Assembly: GCA_963932465.1 (NCBI GenBank)
Contig: OZ010792.1
Span: 280,471,836-280,535,835 of the forward strand
Length of the DNA: 64,000 bases
Direction of reading: 5' to 3'
Origin: Maratus speciosus
Lineage: Eukaryota; Arthropoda; Arachnida; Araneae; Salticidae
Shown here in pieces: positions 33,415 to 45,064 of this stretch (position 1 is the first letter of the stretch; every line of letters begins with the position of its first letter). The translations under genes and the position numbers were made by a program. The notes below the pieces were generated by a model. It saw only the letters and a program-made list of their open reading frames with translations. It searched no databases and had not been told where the DNA came from.

Positions 33415-35463
33415 GTCCAGTAAAATTAGATCGAAAAAGGCGTCTGCCTGGAAAGTTTTGGAGAGGTTTTTTCTCTTTTTTCCTTTATGTTTTTTGGGGT
33501 GCTAAACATGATTTTAAACTTTGTCACTGATCGGCTTAAAAAGTTATAAGCGAAAAACCATGAAACAATTGTTTTTTTCGGCTTTTCCATTGTAGTCGCT
33601 AGAGGGTTAAACTTTTTCGAAAGCACTGCTGCACCAAATTAAACTAGAGAAAATTTCCTACATTTTTCATACACAAGGTTTTTCTCTAAGATCGATACTT
33701 TTGGCAATACGAGCAAAAAGAATTTTAGCGTTATATTCAAATTCCATTATCGGAGCACGAAAACGCAATACAATCACAATGCATCCATTTCAATCACCAA
33801 TTTGAACTTTTTAGTTAATTGTAGTTGCATTTCGAATAAGTTAACATTTGCTTACCAAATTTTAAGTTTTATTAACAAAATAAATTGAAATCGGTTAATT
33901 AAGAAAAATATAAAACGGAAAACCCCCCGAAAATATGAGAGCAGCAATTTTTATTTCCCCATCAATCTGATTATAACTATTACATGATTATAACTGCACA
34001 ATTATGACTATTATAGGTTTAATATAATAACATAAGTGGAAGGTTGTAAGTAAACAGGAAAAAAAGAGAAATTCAGAGCTGTTCTCCCATTAATGTCGTT
34101 TTGGTAGCTTTGAAAGGTCTGGTTGATGTTCTTCCAGAGGAGGCTCATCTTTATCTTGATTGCTCAGGTTGGGACTTCACTTGGCTTAAAATATCCTTGA
34201 GAATTGACTTGTCAACCTCTATTTCCAAGTCATTTTCGGCGATGAAGAAGCTGAGATTATCACAATGGCCATTGCAGTTCAAACGAAGGAGCGAACAAAA
34301 CAAACCAGCATTCCTAAAGCCACACTTTCCACTGCAGTTTGTTTTGCATTTGCAGGATTTTTTTTTCGCAGAACAGCTTCTGGTCAGTGAGTTTGACCGT
34401 TGTTATTGGTGTGGTGCTTATCTTGGTTTTATTCCAGGCCCATTCCTTAGCTTTTTTACAGTTACCTAGCCATAGCTATACTGGTGGCAAACTCTTAGAC
34501 ATGTGTATAGAGTTTGTTGTACAATATTTCTTTCTAAGATGAATAGTTTTTTCAATACGAGTAAAAAGGATTTTAGCGATATATTCAAATTCCCTAATCG
34601 GATGTCGAAAACGCTTAATGTAATGTTTTTGTGAATGCAAAACGAGTGGATGGGTGTCCTTGAAACACTTCCATGGCACCACGTACATGATATTACAAGA
34701 AGCCCTCACCTTTCTCCTCCTTCCCCTCTCCATCAGGACTTTTTTTGCTCGTGTTGAAATTGAAAGCTCGGCCCTCAGTTTGTTTCTAGACGTCTCGATT
34801 ATTATATTAAACTTATGTTATTATATTAAACTTATAATAGTTATAATTGTACAACTATAATCATGTAATAGTTATAATCAGATTGGTAGAAAAATAAAAA
34901 TTGGTGTTCTCATCTGTTCGGAGTGTTTGTGTTTTATATTTTCCTTAATTACCCGATTTCAATTTATTTTGTTAATAAATATATAAAAGGCTTAAAACTT
35001 GGTAATCAAATGTTAACATATTCGAAATGCAACTACAATTAACTAAAAAGTTTCAAATTGGTGATTGAAATGGATGCATCGTGATTGTATTGCGTTTTCG
35101 TCCTCCGATGATGGAATTTGAATATATAGCTAAAATTCTTTTTGCTCGTATTGTCAAAAGTATTGATCTTAGGAAAAAACATTTCACATGAAAAATGTAG
35201 AAAATTTTCTCTAGTTTAATTTGGTGCTGCTTGGTTTTCGAAAAAGTTTAACCCTCTAGCGACTTCAATGGAAAAACCGAAAAAAACCGAATTGTTTCAT
35301 GGTTTTTCGCTTATAACTTTTTAAGCCGAGCAGATACGAGGTGGTAAAGTTTAAAATCGTATTCAGCACCCCCCCCCCCAAAAAAAAAAAAACAAAACAT
35401 AAAGGAAGAAAGAGAAAAAAACTTCTCCAAAACTTTCCAGGCAAAATCCCAGATTGACTGGAC
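33415..35463. mobile_element. Fold-back element with GTCCAGT ends and CXC scrap
   Basis: The left arm starts GTCCAGTAAAATTAG (33415) and the right arm ends TGACTGGAC (35463) before TA. The arms (33415-about 34037 and about 34800-35463) share CCTGGAAAGTTTTGGAGA, AAAAAGTTATAAGCGAAAAA and GAACTTTTTAGTTAATTGTA-like segments. The centre (34040-34800) has a third copy of an arm segment at 34541-34615 and an antisense CXC-domain fragment. The TA-adjacent GTCCAG terminus is shared with 6193-8821 and 39188-42450. Confidence 0.65.
34262..34375 (-). pseudogene. CXC cysteine-rich domain fragment
   Basis: The minus strand encodes CKCKTNCSGKCGFRNAGLFC followed by a few residues and LNCNGHCDN. The spacing CxC-x4-C-x3-CG-x8-C-x8-C-x3-C matches the C-terminal cysteine-rich motif of the invertebrate family whose more complete pseudogene is at 52690-54170. 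Here only the C-terminal motif and short flanks survive, inside a fold-back element. Confidence 0.6.
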
Positions 35464-35569
35464 TAGTATGCGGGGTTGAAGAGTGAGGCAGGGCTAGCCA
35501 TTCCACTCTTCCCTCCAGCCCCGTTCGGACACCCTTACCTTGCCTTTGCTCGGTGCGCTATCTGTCTCA

Positions 35570-35750
35570 GACACTGACTCATTAAACTGCAAAGACGCTA
35601 AGAAAAATAGCAAAAATGAGAAACAGAAATCTTAGTTAAATATTTTGTTTGGTATTTTTTGTTTATAAATTAAGTGTAAACAATCTTTTTTTAAAAAAAT
35701 AAAAAGAAAGGGTTTTTAACCGTAGTTCTTCGTAGCTGATAACTTTCCAT

Positions 35751-35784
<34 letters not shown>

Positions 35785-36165
35785 AAGCAGAAAGAAAGAG
35801 GAAAAAAATACTTAAATACTTTTGGCAGATGTCTAGACTGAGGTTTAAAAATTGTTCCGATCTACTTTAATTTTAAAAAGAGCGGGAGATGTGAAAAGCT
35901 TTTTGATTATAAAATGTACTTTTGTCTTCAAAAAAAGCGACCCGCCTAATATATTTAAATTAATTAAAAAGCAGTAAATTGTCTCTATCCACAGTAAATC
36001 GAGTAATAAACTAACATTTACGAGGTCTAGACCAAATTTCAGACGTAATTAGAAAGTTATGACAGTTACAGTTACACAACTGAATGTAAAATGTAAGTAA
36101 TTGGTAAACACATTAAACATCGGTCTTCTTGATTACTTTTTTCAGTCGAATAGCAATGTAATCTG
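35570..36165 (+). repeat. Repeat family E copy
   Basis: Aligns with 2450-3370 and 61090-61690 (AAGTGTAAACAATCTTTTTT; GGCAGATGTCTAGAC; AAGTAATTGGTAAACACATT segments). A long poly-A run lies near 35757-35782. No protein. Confidence 0.65.
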
Positions 36166-36169
36166 ATTC

Positions 36170-36905
36170 AGTGTTTAAAGTATTTGTATGAATTTAAAAC
36201 GTCAATTTCCATCAAAATTTCAATGCAAAAGCTCACTGTTTTAGAAAAAAAAAATAAAGTTAATTTTATGATCCTAGATCGTTTTAAACATTTATATTTC
36301 TTACAAACTTTGAAAAAACTAAGCTGAAAGTTTTTATTTTCCTCAAAAACTATTTTTTTGTTCAATTTTGTGGAAAAATTGTCATAACTCAATAAATAAT
36401 AGTTCAGTTATCGTAAAATTTTAAAATTATACTTTAAATATCTATTTAAAGGAAGTAGATTATTCTTATGCTGATTTATTGAAAAGTTTATAAATTACAC
36501 AGTATTAATTTATGAACTATTAACATTTTTCATGAATTTTCATCATTGATTGTTTTTTTTTATACCTATAATTTTTAAGATATTCAGGTTATTTTCATAA
36601 AAATAATCTAGTTTCTGTATAACATTATTACAATATTTATTATGGAATTTATAAAATGTATTTATATTCAATAGTTTTAAAGTTGAATAGTTTTTAGAAA
36701 AGATCAATTTTTCGGTGAATTTTATACTGATTTTTTAGATAAAAATTTAATAAAAATTATATTACTTATTTGTATGTTTATGTCTCATTTTTATGACACT
36801 TTTAATAACAATTATCGATTTTAAACTTAAAATTTACAAAAAGTAAAAAAAAATATTTCCTAGGTATATTTTAATAAATTTAAGAAATAATAATGAATTT
36901 TAGAA
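36170..36905. other. Unassigned, extremely AT-rich DNA
   Basis: No gene or repeat structure seen apart from A/T runs. Confidence 0.45.
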
Positions 36906-36910
36906 AAATC

Positions 36911-36913
36911 ATA

Positions 36914-36953
<40 letters not shown>

Positions 36954-38256
36954 CTCTATTAAAAGTGAATGATTATGGAAATGATTATGAAAAGAGGGTG
37001 CAAAACAACAATAAAAATCCATGAAAATTTATAACGAAAAAACAATAAACAAACCACTCCCTGCTCTTCAGAAAGTGGGAGGAGTGAAAAAAGCAGGTAC
37101 CAAAAACAGAAATTGGATCCTCACGGGTTTCGCAAGATATGGCCAACCCACATACTCCAAAAGTATAAAAATAGATTTAAACTTTCAAAAACACAACATA
37201 ACAAAGCTATCTTAAAAAAAAAAAATTAACGAATCAAAACTGCTTTAAAAACAAATATAACCAACCAATTCAAAATCCAAGAAAAACGATTTAGCTTATA
37301 AAACGTAAATAAAAATTAATAAAAATTCCAATATGACTAAATCATAAGCAATTAGAAGTATTGAACATGTGAGAAGGCCATACCCCCACCTTTACCCATG
37401 AAGACCTGAAAAAAACTTGCTACCTTTAAAACAATCACTACGCTCCACTTCTTTCCATCAGCAGGAGTTGCAAGCAAGGCCATAATCCAAGTTAGACCAG
37501 CGTCCTGAAGACTTGTCTTTCCATTATCCTCATAATCATTAATTTTCTTCCCAAGTCACCGCAGTTTCTACTTGAAGCACATCAACAAGCAGGCGTTCTT
37601 AAAAAGACTTTAATCCACACCCTTCATATATTCAAGCAGCTACCTTGGCATCCATTACGGTGTTTGGCCGCTTAGCTGTTGCCACTTTAGAAAACTCTTC
37701 TCAAGTTGATTTACATAATGAAAAATAAACTGGTATGGAAATAAATTATTATAAAAAAGATTAGCAGTAAATTTAAAAATCTGTGAACTCAAAAATTCTC
37801 TATTACTACAAATTCTATAAAATCTATTAACTTGTCCCACAATAATGTTAACAAAAACCTTTTTACTTAAATTTGAATACCAGTGTGGCATCGATTGAGT
37901 ATTAAAATTAAAAAAATCCCGTTTATCAAAAAGCTTAATTAGTATATTGCTATCTTTAATTAAAATATCTAAATCCAAAAAATTAACATGTAAATTATCA
38001 ACAGAAGCCTTATTTAATTTTAAACATTTTTAAACATTTTTAAACATATTAAAATTAACATGAAACAAAAAATTAACATGTAAATTATCAACAGAAGCCT
38101 TATTTAATTTTAAACATTTTTAAACATATTTAAACATTTAAACGAAAAAACATATATTGTTTTTCGTTATAAATTTTCATGGATTTTTATTGTTGTTTTG
38201 CACCCTCTTTTCATAATCATTTTCATATTCATTCACTTTTAATAGAGCTATATTCA
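36911..38256 (-). mobile_element. PLE remnant between ~95-bp inverted repeats
   Basis: AGCTCTATTAAAAGTGAATG (36951) and what follows to about 37043 is repeated inverted at about 38158-38256, ending CATTCACTTTTAATAGAGCT. Both arms share GTGCAAAACAACAATAAAAA and the TTTATAACGAAAAA segment. A (TA)n microsatellite (36911-36950) abuts the left arm. Inside is the C-terminal part of a PLE reverse transcriptase on the minus strand. Inverted, partial insertions next to microsatellites are typical of PLEs. Confidence 0.65.
37655..37990 (-). pseudogene. PLE reverse transcriptase, thumb-region fragment
   Basis: About 110 residues. The segment HVNFLDLDILIKDSN and then LFDKRDFFNFN lines up with NFLDLKITIKDN and LYDKRKEFKF of the Naiad RT at 18568-20232. 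It then shares the SN/VF-NII-Q-NRFYRIC pattern. The catalytic YxDD region is missing. Upstream there is a direct duplication (37987-38043 and 38078-38135, core TGTAAATTATCAACAGAAGC). It is a different, more diverged element than the Naiad in this window. Confidence 0.65.
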
Positions 38257-38279
38257 CTTGGTGCATATAAGAAGCTGCG

Positions 38280-39185
38280 TTGCGCCTGATTCACTGGGTT
38301 GTTTGTTTTTAATTTTTTTTTTTTTTTTTTTTAAAGCATTACATATATATATATGGCGTAATTTATGACACATTTGTAATTGCTATCATGACCAATAGTG
38401 ATAATCGATTATTAGCAAACGGTTAAATTCATTTTACTAAAAGAAATCTAAGGGAATATGATTTGCGCTGTCATAGAATTGGCAACAAAAGTTAAAATGA
38501 TCATCTCGAAATATGAAATAAATATATCATATAAATATATTTTAAATTGTTTGACAATATTATTATTTGGCTATTTTAAATATGACGTAATTTCTCCCAT
38601 TTACTGCTTTTAACGTATATTAATGAGTTTATTATTTTAAAGTTTTCTTTTCTGTTTTTACCATTCACGTGAGAATACAATCGGCATTAGAAAGGATATA
38701 TTATTATTTGTGCTATCTCTTAATTGGTAGCAATTGTTAAAAAGATTATCTCGAAATATGAAATAAATGTCTCGTGTAAATTTATTTTTAAATTAAACTG
38801 TTTGACAATATTATTATTTGGTTATTTTACATATGACGTAATTTCCAGCATTTACTTTTTTCACAAATATTAATGTCATTATTGCGCTCAAGTTTTTTTT
38901 CTTTTTTAGTATTCACGTGTAAATACAATTTTATGACGTATTTTTCAATATTTTCCTGTTTTTAACACGTAATCATTGAATTCTAAATTGAAAGGTTTTT
39001 TCTGTTTTTAAAAGTCACGTGTAAATAAATTTTTAGTCGAAAGGAAACATTATTTTTTGAGCTATTTTTATAATTGGTAGCAATTTAAAATAAACTTTTC
39101 CAAAATATGAAAAAAATATCTCTTGAAATGATGAAAATTCAAATTAAAAATTAAAAAAACCTTAAAAAAATGCTGTCTGCGCTCT
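38280..39185 (+). repeat. Repeat family H, copy 2 left part
   Basis: Three tandem units of TGACGTAATTTC followed by CACGTG (38582/38666, 38834/38912, 38934/39015), each also with TTGGTAGCAATT and TTTGACAATATTATTATTTGG. The copy continues after the inserted element at 42453-42680. Confidence 0.65.
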
Positions 39186-39346
39186 TAGACCAGGGGAATT
39201 TGCACATGTTACCTTGCAAAAGGTCGGGTAGAAGATTTTTTTTTTCTAAATTATTTATCATGATGCCAATATGAAGAAACCAAGTTTTCTAACAAAATTT
39301 CTTAAGGCTAAATTTTCTGTGGCCGAAAAACAAAAAAAACTTTTGA

Positions 39347-39391
<45 letters not shown>

Positions 39392-40127
39392 ATCTCGAGA
39401 TCCGTTGCCGTAGCATATTATTTGTCAATTACAATATTAAAGAGGATAACATTCCTACAACTTTCATATTTACAAACGTTTTTATACACTCAATAGCAAG
39501 CGCTATTTCAAAAATGGGACAATCTTTTCAATTTTCTTAAAAACCGCGAAAAACGTAGTTTTGCCGCGATTATTCACATGTTCCCCGCGGATTTAATTGT
39601 GTAAGTCGACTTCTAAAAATTGGTAGCAGTAAATTATCTATTATTTGTACACCCACGTCTTTATTTTCATCTCAACAGACATTTTATATTCAATAAATTT
39701 ATATAAGTTTAACAGTAGGGCACAGTGTAGATGAATGAGACAATTTTCATATTTAGACAGTAGCTTTAAGTGGTTAACTTCAAAGCATTGTTTAAATGAA
39801 TTTTTCAATATATAGTAACTTATTGGTACGATAATTTCAATTAAAAAAGATTTCTTGTTTAATTTTAATAAATTTTATAATTTTTATAATGCATATGTAT
39901 TTTTCCAGGTATCAATGGAATAAGTGGGTCATTTTTAAAATCTGTCCATGTTTTGGAATAACAAAATTAAATTTTTAGAAATAATCAGAAAGTTTTAATT
40001 ATTTATAAATAATTACCTTACCTCATAAACATTAATACACAAGCATCAGCAGAGACCAAATTACTAATTTAACATTTTAAAACTAATTTTTAAATTTTAA
40101 TGCATTTTGTATAATAACATAAGTGAG

Positions 40128-40689
40128 CACGGTAATGACAACTACGGTAATGACAAATTAAGCAAAATATTTTTATTTTTCCCCAGGCATAAATTGCAGC
40201 CATTATATCTTCTGGCCCATACAATGATTTTCTATTTCTCATATAATAAAAGCAGATTAAGAAAGAAAAGTTCATCTAATTATCAATTTGAATTGGGTAC
40301 GGTAATGACTTACAAAAGAATACTCACCAAAACATCCAAAGTATTTGCTTGTTTTATTGAAACTATAAAACTATTTACTCTATTCACCTAAACCTGATAA
40401 CAAGTTGACTTTTAAGGAGTACTTTTGCCTTGATAAAAAGGCATGTGCCGTCCTCTAAAAAAATCCAGAGGAACGTTTTGTCAGAAGCATGATAATGACA
40501 CTTTTTCTTGGGTTTAAAAAAATTATTAAGAATTATAGATAAGTTTAATTAATGAAAATGAATATTTTTTAATTAGTAGCATCTTAATAAATAAAATGTA
40601 TAAAAAAATTATAACCATCTGTTTTAAATAGAACTTTGTCAAATCTTTACCTAATAAATTGCTTGTTGGGACAACCTACGGTAATGACA
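40128..40689 (+). repeat. Dispersed ACGGTAATGACA motif
   Basis: ACGGTAATGACA or a one- to two-base variant occurs at 40129, 40144, 40299, 40489 and 40678, inside the long-TIR element. It is absent from the flanking DNA I read. It could be a transposase or regulator binding site, or a trace of a decayed tandem repeat. Confidence 0.5.
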
Positions 40690-41366
40690 TTTTGACTGCA
40701 AAAGAATATATTTCTTATTTTTAAATTTTTTATAAATAATAATATATCTATAAATTATCATTAAAAAACATGATGGATAAAATGCAATAATTGAAATTAT
40801 GATATTTAACTATTTTTCTGTGAAAATGTGAAAGGACAGTAAAACACGACACTTTTTTTGAAAATCACCCACGTATGAAAATTTGCGAAAGACATATTTT
40901 ATTCCCTAATACAATGGTATATTTTATTTACCAATTATTGATAACATATGTTTTAATGTTTTAAAGATAGCAAACATTGAATTGTAGTTCCACATAAAAG
41001 GGGGGACTCAAAAGATAAATATCTTTTATGTAAGAAATACTTTTACCTTATAAAATAGATACAATAAAAATGACACCAGCTTATTTCACTAACTAATGTT
41101 ATGCATTTATATCTTGTAAAATTTATAAATTCTGTTAATCAAATATTTAAGATCACTAGTTTTATAAAAAACATTTAAAAGATTAGTTTTAAAACATATT
41201 GTCAATTTTTTCCAGTTATATCAATAAATATAACAAGAGATTATATCATTTTAGCATGCAAAAATATATAAAATTTTAAGATTATCTATTAATTGCTTTA
41301 AAGATCAAACAGAATACTTTAAATTTCAGAACGGGTTGCAAACAGTTTTCCAAAAATGAAAGTGTC

Positions 41367-41370
<4 letters not shown>

Positions 41371-41432
<62 letters not shown>
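41371..41432. repeat. (TA)n(TG)n(TA)n microsatellite
   Basis: Pure dinucleotide runs inside the long-TIR element. Confidence 0.9.
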
Positions 41433-42452
41433 AAACCAAACCCGAAAAAATACAAAAGCACAACATTTAGATATTGATCTCAGGTATCCCATGAAAAAAA
41501 AATATTTAAAAGTAACAAAATGCGAGCGAGATATTTGTCAAGAGCGCTCCCATAGGTTTAATATTACCTTGCGAATGTCTTCGTGTGACTAATTTAGTCC
41601 CATAATTCATATAACTGTGACTTTAAACGTCTCAGTACGACAACTACCGTAAAATCTTTGAAAATGAAATCTGTATATACGGAATTCGGTCTTTAAAGAA
41701 AAAGTATATATTTTTTCAAGAGAAAGAATATGAACAATTATACCTGCTAAGATGGAAACCTGTTTAAAGCGGAATATATTTAGGCACTTTCGTTACGGTT
41801 TTCAAGGTTTTAATAAATCAATATTTGTCAAAGCTGATTACGTAGTTCAGCATTACGTATTTAATGCTTACACACTTAAAATTTTCAAAATCAGGCTATT
41901 AGAGATTTATTAAAATTCCCGTGGTAAATTTTCTTTTTAAAAGAGGGGGGCACCAAAATCCATGTTTGCCAAGGGTACAAAAAAGGCTAGTTTTCGCCCT
42001 GAAACACATAATTTACTGCTACTAATATATAAGAAGTTGACATACACGATTACATCCTGGGAAACATTTGAATAATCGGGGCAGAACTGTGTTTTTCACG
42101 GTTTTTAAGAAAATTGAAAAAATTGTCCTATTTTAAAATGGCGTACTGCAATTGCTATTGAGTGTATAAAAAGGTAGTAAATATAAAAGTTGTAGAGAAT
42201 TTTATCTTCTTTAATATTATAATTGACGAATAATATGCTACGGCAACGTGTCTCGAGATATTTTAAAAAATCCAAAAAAGGTCCCAAAATTTTCTTGTTT
42301 TTTGGTCGCAGAAAATTTAGCCTTAAGAAATTTTGTTAGAAAACTTGGGTTTTTCCATGTTGGTATTATTATAAACAATTTAGAAAACAAAAGTCTTCGA
42401 CCCGACCTTTTGCAAGGTAACCCCCTTTTTCTGGTACATTTCCCCTGGACTA

Positions 42453-42680
42453 TCTATAAGTTTATAATGTATAACCTTAGAATAAATGATTAAATTCCTA
42501 TTTATAGTTTTAGCTCCTATAATTTTTTTTAATGGAGCAATTTTGACTAACTTTAACATTCAATATCTCTTAAAATAATTCTTAGATTTAAAAACTGTCT
42601 GCACCAGCGTGTTTATCAAACCACGACAGCGGTGACAGCGTTAGTTACTTTTTTTTTTTTTTTTTTTTTTTAGAATAGAG
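42453..42680 (+). repeat. Repeat family H, copy 2 right part
   Basis: Aligns with 29085-29365 (AATGATTAAATTCCTAT; CAGCGTGTTTATCAAAC; ACAGCGGT-GTTACTT) and ends in a poly-T run and TTTAGAATAGAG, like 30310-30322. Confidence 0.65.
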
Positions 42681-42839
42681 GGATTATTATTTTAGTACGA
42701 ACAGCTTTATTAAATGCCAATTCATATCATTTTGGATAATAAGTGAAACTTTCCAATTGCTTTAACAACATGTAGAAAAATTATTGATTCAGCATGCAGT
42801 TTCGATAATAATCGATGACAATCCAATCCAGATAACTTA

Positions 42840-44518
42840 TTAACCCTTTGCACTAGGGATGCACCGAATAGTGATGTTGGCCGAATATCGGGTACCGAAT
42901 ATTCAGTTAGCCGAATAATAACTGTTATGCCAAATACCTAATATTCGGCCAGCCGAATAGTAACTATTCTGCCGAACCGAATATTCGGCTGACCGAATAC
43001 TTTTATATTTCAAAGTTTAAAGGTATTAAAATGTTAAATTTTAAAATAATTTTACACAATATTTAATACAGAAACTTACATTTTGTTAAACAAGAACTTT
43101 TTACAAGTAAACTTCATGCTGAAAAAAAATCTGCTTTGAGTTATTTAAAGACGAGGATAATTAAAAAACTGTTTTACTAATAAAGTAAAAATAAATAAAT
43201 AATACGATCTGACGATAAATAATACAATAGAATGCTGGCAACTCAGCAAGAATAACTTTCTACACCCTTTGATTTAGCAAGAAAGTTTATAAATGCATCA
43301 TAGATCAGTGTCTGCAGTGCGCGATCATTTTTAGAGATCATAAACATATAGATTGTTCTTAAAATCTTTCAACAAACAACATCTCAATCCATTTATTCCA
43401 TAAAAATTACAATATATTCAATGAAAAATACTGGGTATGTAACAACAAGCTGAAACTGAATTTTTGTTCACAACTTTATCAACAATGAAGATATTTTAGG
43501 GAAATTTGTTACATATTAATTTTGCTTGTATTGATGATTGATGATTTGCTTGTAAGTGATGATTGAAATCGACTAAATTTCTACCAGTGACACAGTATAA
43601 ATACTGTCAACTGCATTCTGAATATAGGAATGTCTAGCTCATAGTTGTTTAGATATGAATAGTGGCAATTTCCAGCACTTCTAATCATATCATATTTCAC
43701 AGAAATCAAAGCAAGCCTGTTGAAAATATAGTTATAATATGATCTTCATTATTTTTGAAGTAACAAACGAAAATCCATGTTTGACCTCGAGTGAGACGAG
43801 ATACACTATATTTATGACTGAAAAAATGGATTGTGATTTAAGTTTCCTGGACAAAAATTGTGTGTCTTGATGTCTTATCAAAACTCTGAACGTTTTTCTA
43901 TTTTGTTTAGAAACACCATTTTCTGTGAAAAAGCCAGAAACAGACAATGCTCAGGAACTTTCATTGGTAGACAATTAATGCCTATGAAAATCCCCATTAA
44001 TGTTCAATTTTCTTAAGTGGTACTTTACAAATAGTAAAAAAAATCAGTAAAAATATTCTCTTTTATTTAAATATTATTCTGTTTCTGATTATTCTGAATA
44101 TCTTTATAAGTTGACAGTTTAAAGTAGAAGTTGTGTAAGGTTTTTGAAAATATGTTTAATTTTTTTTTTAAGTATTCGGTTCGGCTGAATATTTTGATAC
44201 TCGGCAACCCCAGATTCGGCAGACCGAATAGCTTTATATTCGACCTAAACGAATATTCGGTAATACGGCCGATTAGGCCGAACACCGAATAGATAACGAA
44301 TATTCGGTGCATCCCTACTTTATACTCCTTTGTCGCGTCTCATACAACATCATCTTTCTTTTCAAAATTTGTTTTTGGCACCAGTAATAAAGGAAAATAA
44401 AATTTGGCTTATTTAATCAGAGCATTTTTGAAATTGTTTACTTGAAGGAACTTCTTTTTAAAAAGTGGTGCCGACCGAATAAAATTTGTATGAAAGACGC
44501 CAGAGTCGAAAGGGTTAA
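42840..44518. mobile_element. piggyBac-like MITE, copy 3, split by a hAT insertion
   Basis: TTAA-CCCTTTGCAC at the left and CGAAAGGG-TTAA at the right. The right part (44326-44518) aligns inverted with 13657-13864. The left end is cut after 14 bp by the hAT at 42854-44317. Confidence 0.7.
42854..44317. mobile_element. hAT-like non-autonomous element with CGAATA subterminal repeats
   Basis: TAGGGATGCACCGAATA at the left is mirrored by TATTCGGTGCATCCCTA at the right. Flanking 8-mers CTTTGCAC and CTTTATAC match at 6 of 8 positions, a decayed target duplication. The first ~150 bp and last ~150 bp are packed with CCGAATA/TATTCGG copies, likely transposase binding sites. The 1.2-kb interior has no recognisable transposase. 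Confidence 0.8.
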
Positions 44519-45022
44519 TAACGCAAATTGCCAAAATAACAGAAGATGGTTTACGGAAATCAACATGACGAAATTTCGTAATTTCACAATACGGCTTTAC
44601 TAGCAAAAATTCTGAGTTCTGAGAATGTGCAGAAAGATTTATACTGGCGCTGTTAATAATACAGTGGTACACAAATAAATCGGACTGAACTGGAATTTTA
44701 GCCAATCAATGAACTTCGAAAGTGTTTAAAACCGCGTATCGGGGGGGGGGGGGGGGCAGAAGCGCATAGAAATAGTGGGAATTTTTTTTTAAACACATCT
44801 TCAAAAGGAAAAAAAAAAACAAAAAAAAAACAGGGTTTGGGTTAACAAAAAAGAATTTTGAAATGGAATGATTTTAGTACTGCAAAAAAAAATGATACAA
44901 GCATACAAGGCGTAGAATTAAGGAATTTTAAAGTGGAAAATAGTTTTTAAAAAGTAAGGTTAAGGTGGGAATCATCAATAAAATCATTTATATTGGAAAA
45001 TAAAATATAGAATTTTAAAATT

Positions 45023-45064
<42 letters not shown>

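Larger units (their letters stand above)
39188..42450. mobile_element. 3.26-kb long-TIR element at a TA site
   Basis: Left terminus GACCAGGGGAATTTG; right terminus reads inward GTCCAGGGGAAATG. TA flanks both (39186-39187 and 42451-42452). The inverted repeats are about 500 bp each, sharing TACCTTGCAAAAGGTCGGGT, TTTCTTAAGGCTAAATTTTC and ATTAAAGA-GATAA segments, with a long poly-T (39350-39387) in the left arm. The interior is AT-rich with no intact protein. 40885-42450 is also present at 54186-56650. Repeat H near 29060 is the empty site. Confidence 0.75.

Noticed and set aside
33426..33626. 66-codon minus-strand frame in the fold-back arm
   Set aside because: The corresponding inverted arm at 35240-35460 does not conserve the frame; it is non-coding arm sequence. 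Similar frames at 6202-6390 and 8535-8777 are also arm sequence.
34101..34469. 122-codon + strand frame
   Set aside because: It is the antisense of the CXC-domain scrap, whose minus-strand reading has a conserved cysteine pattern.
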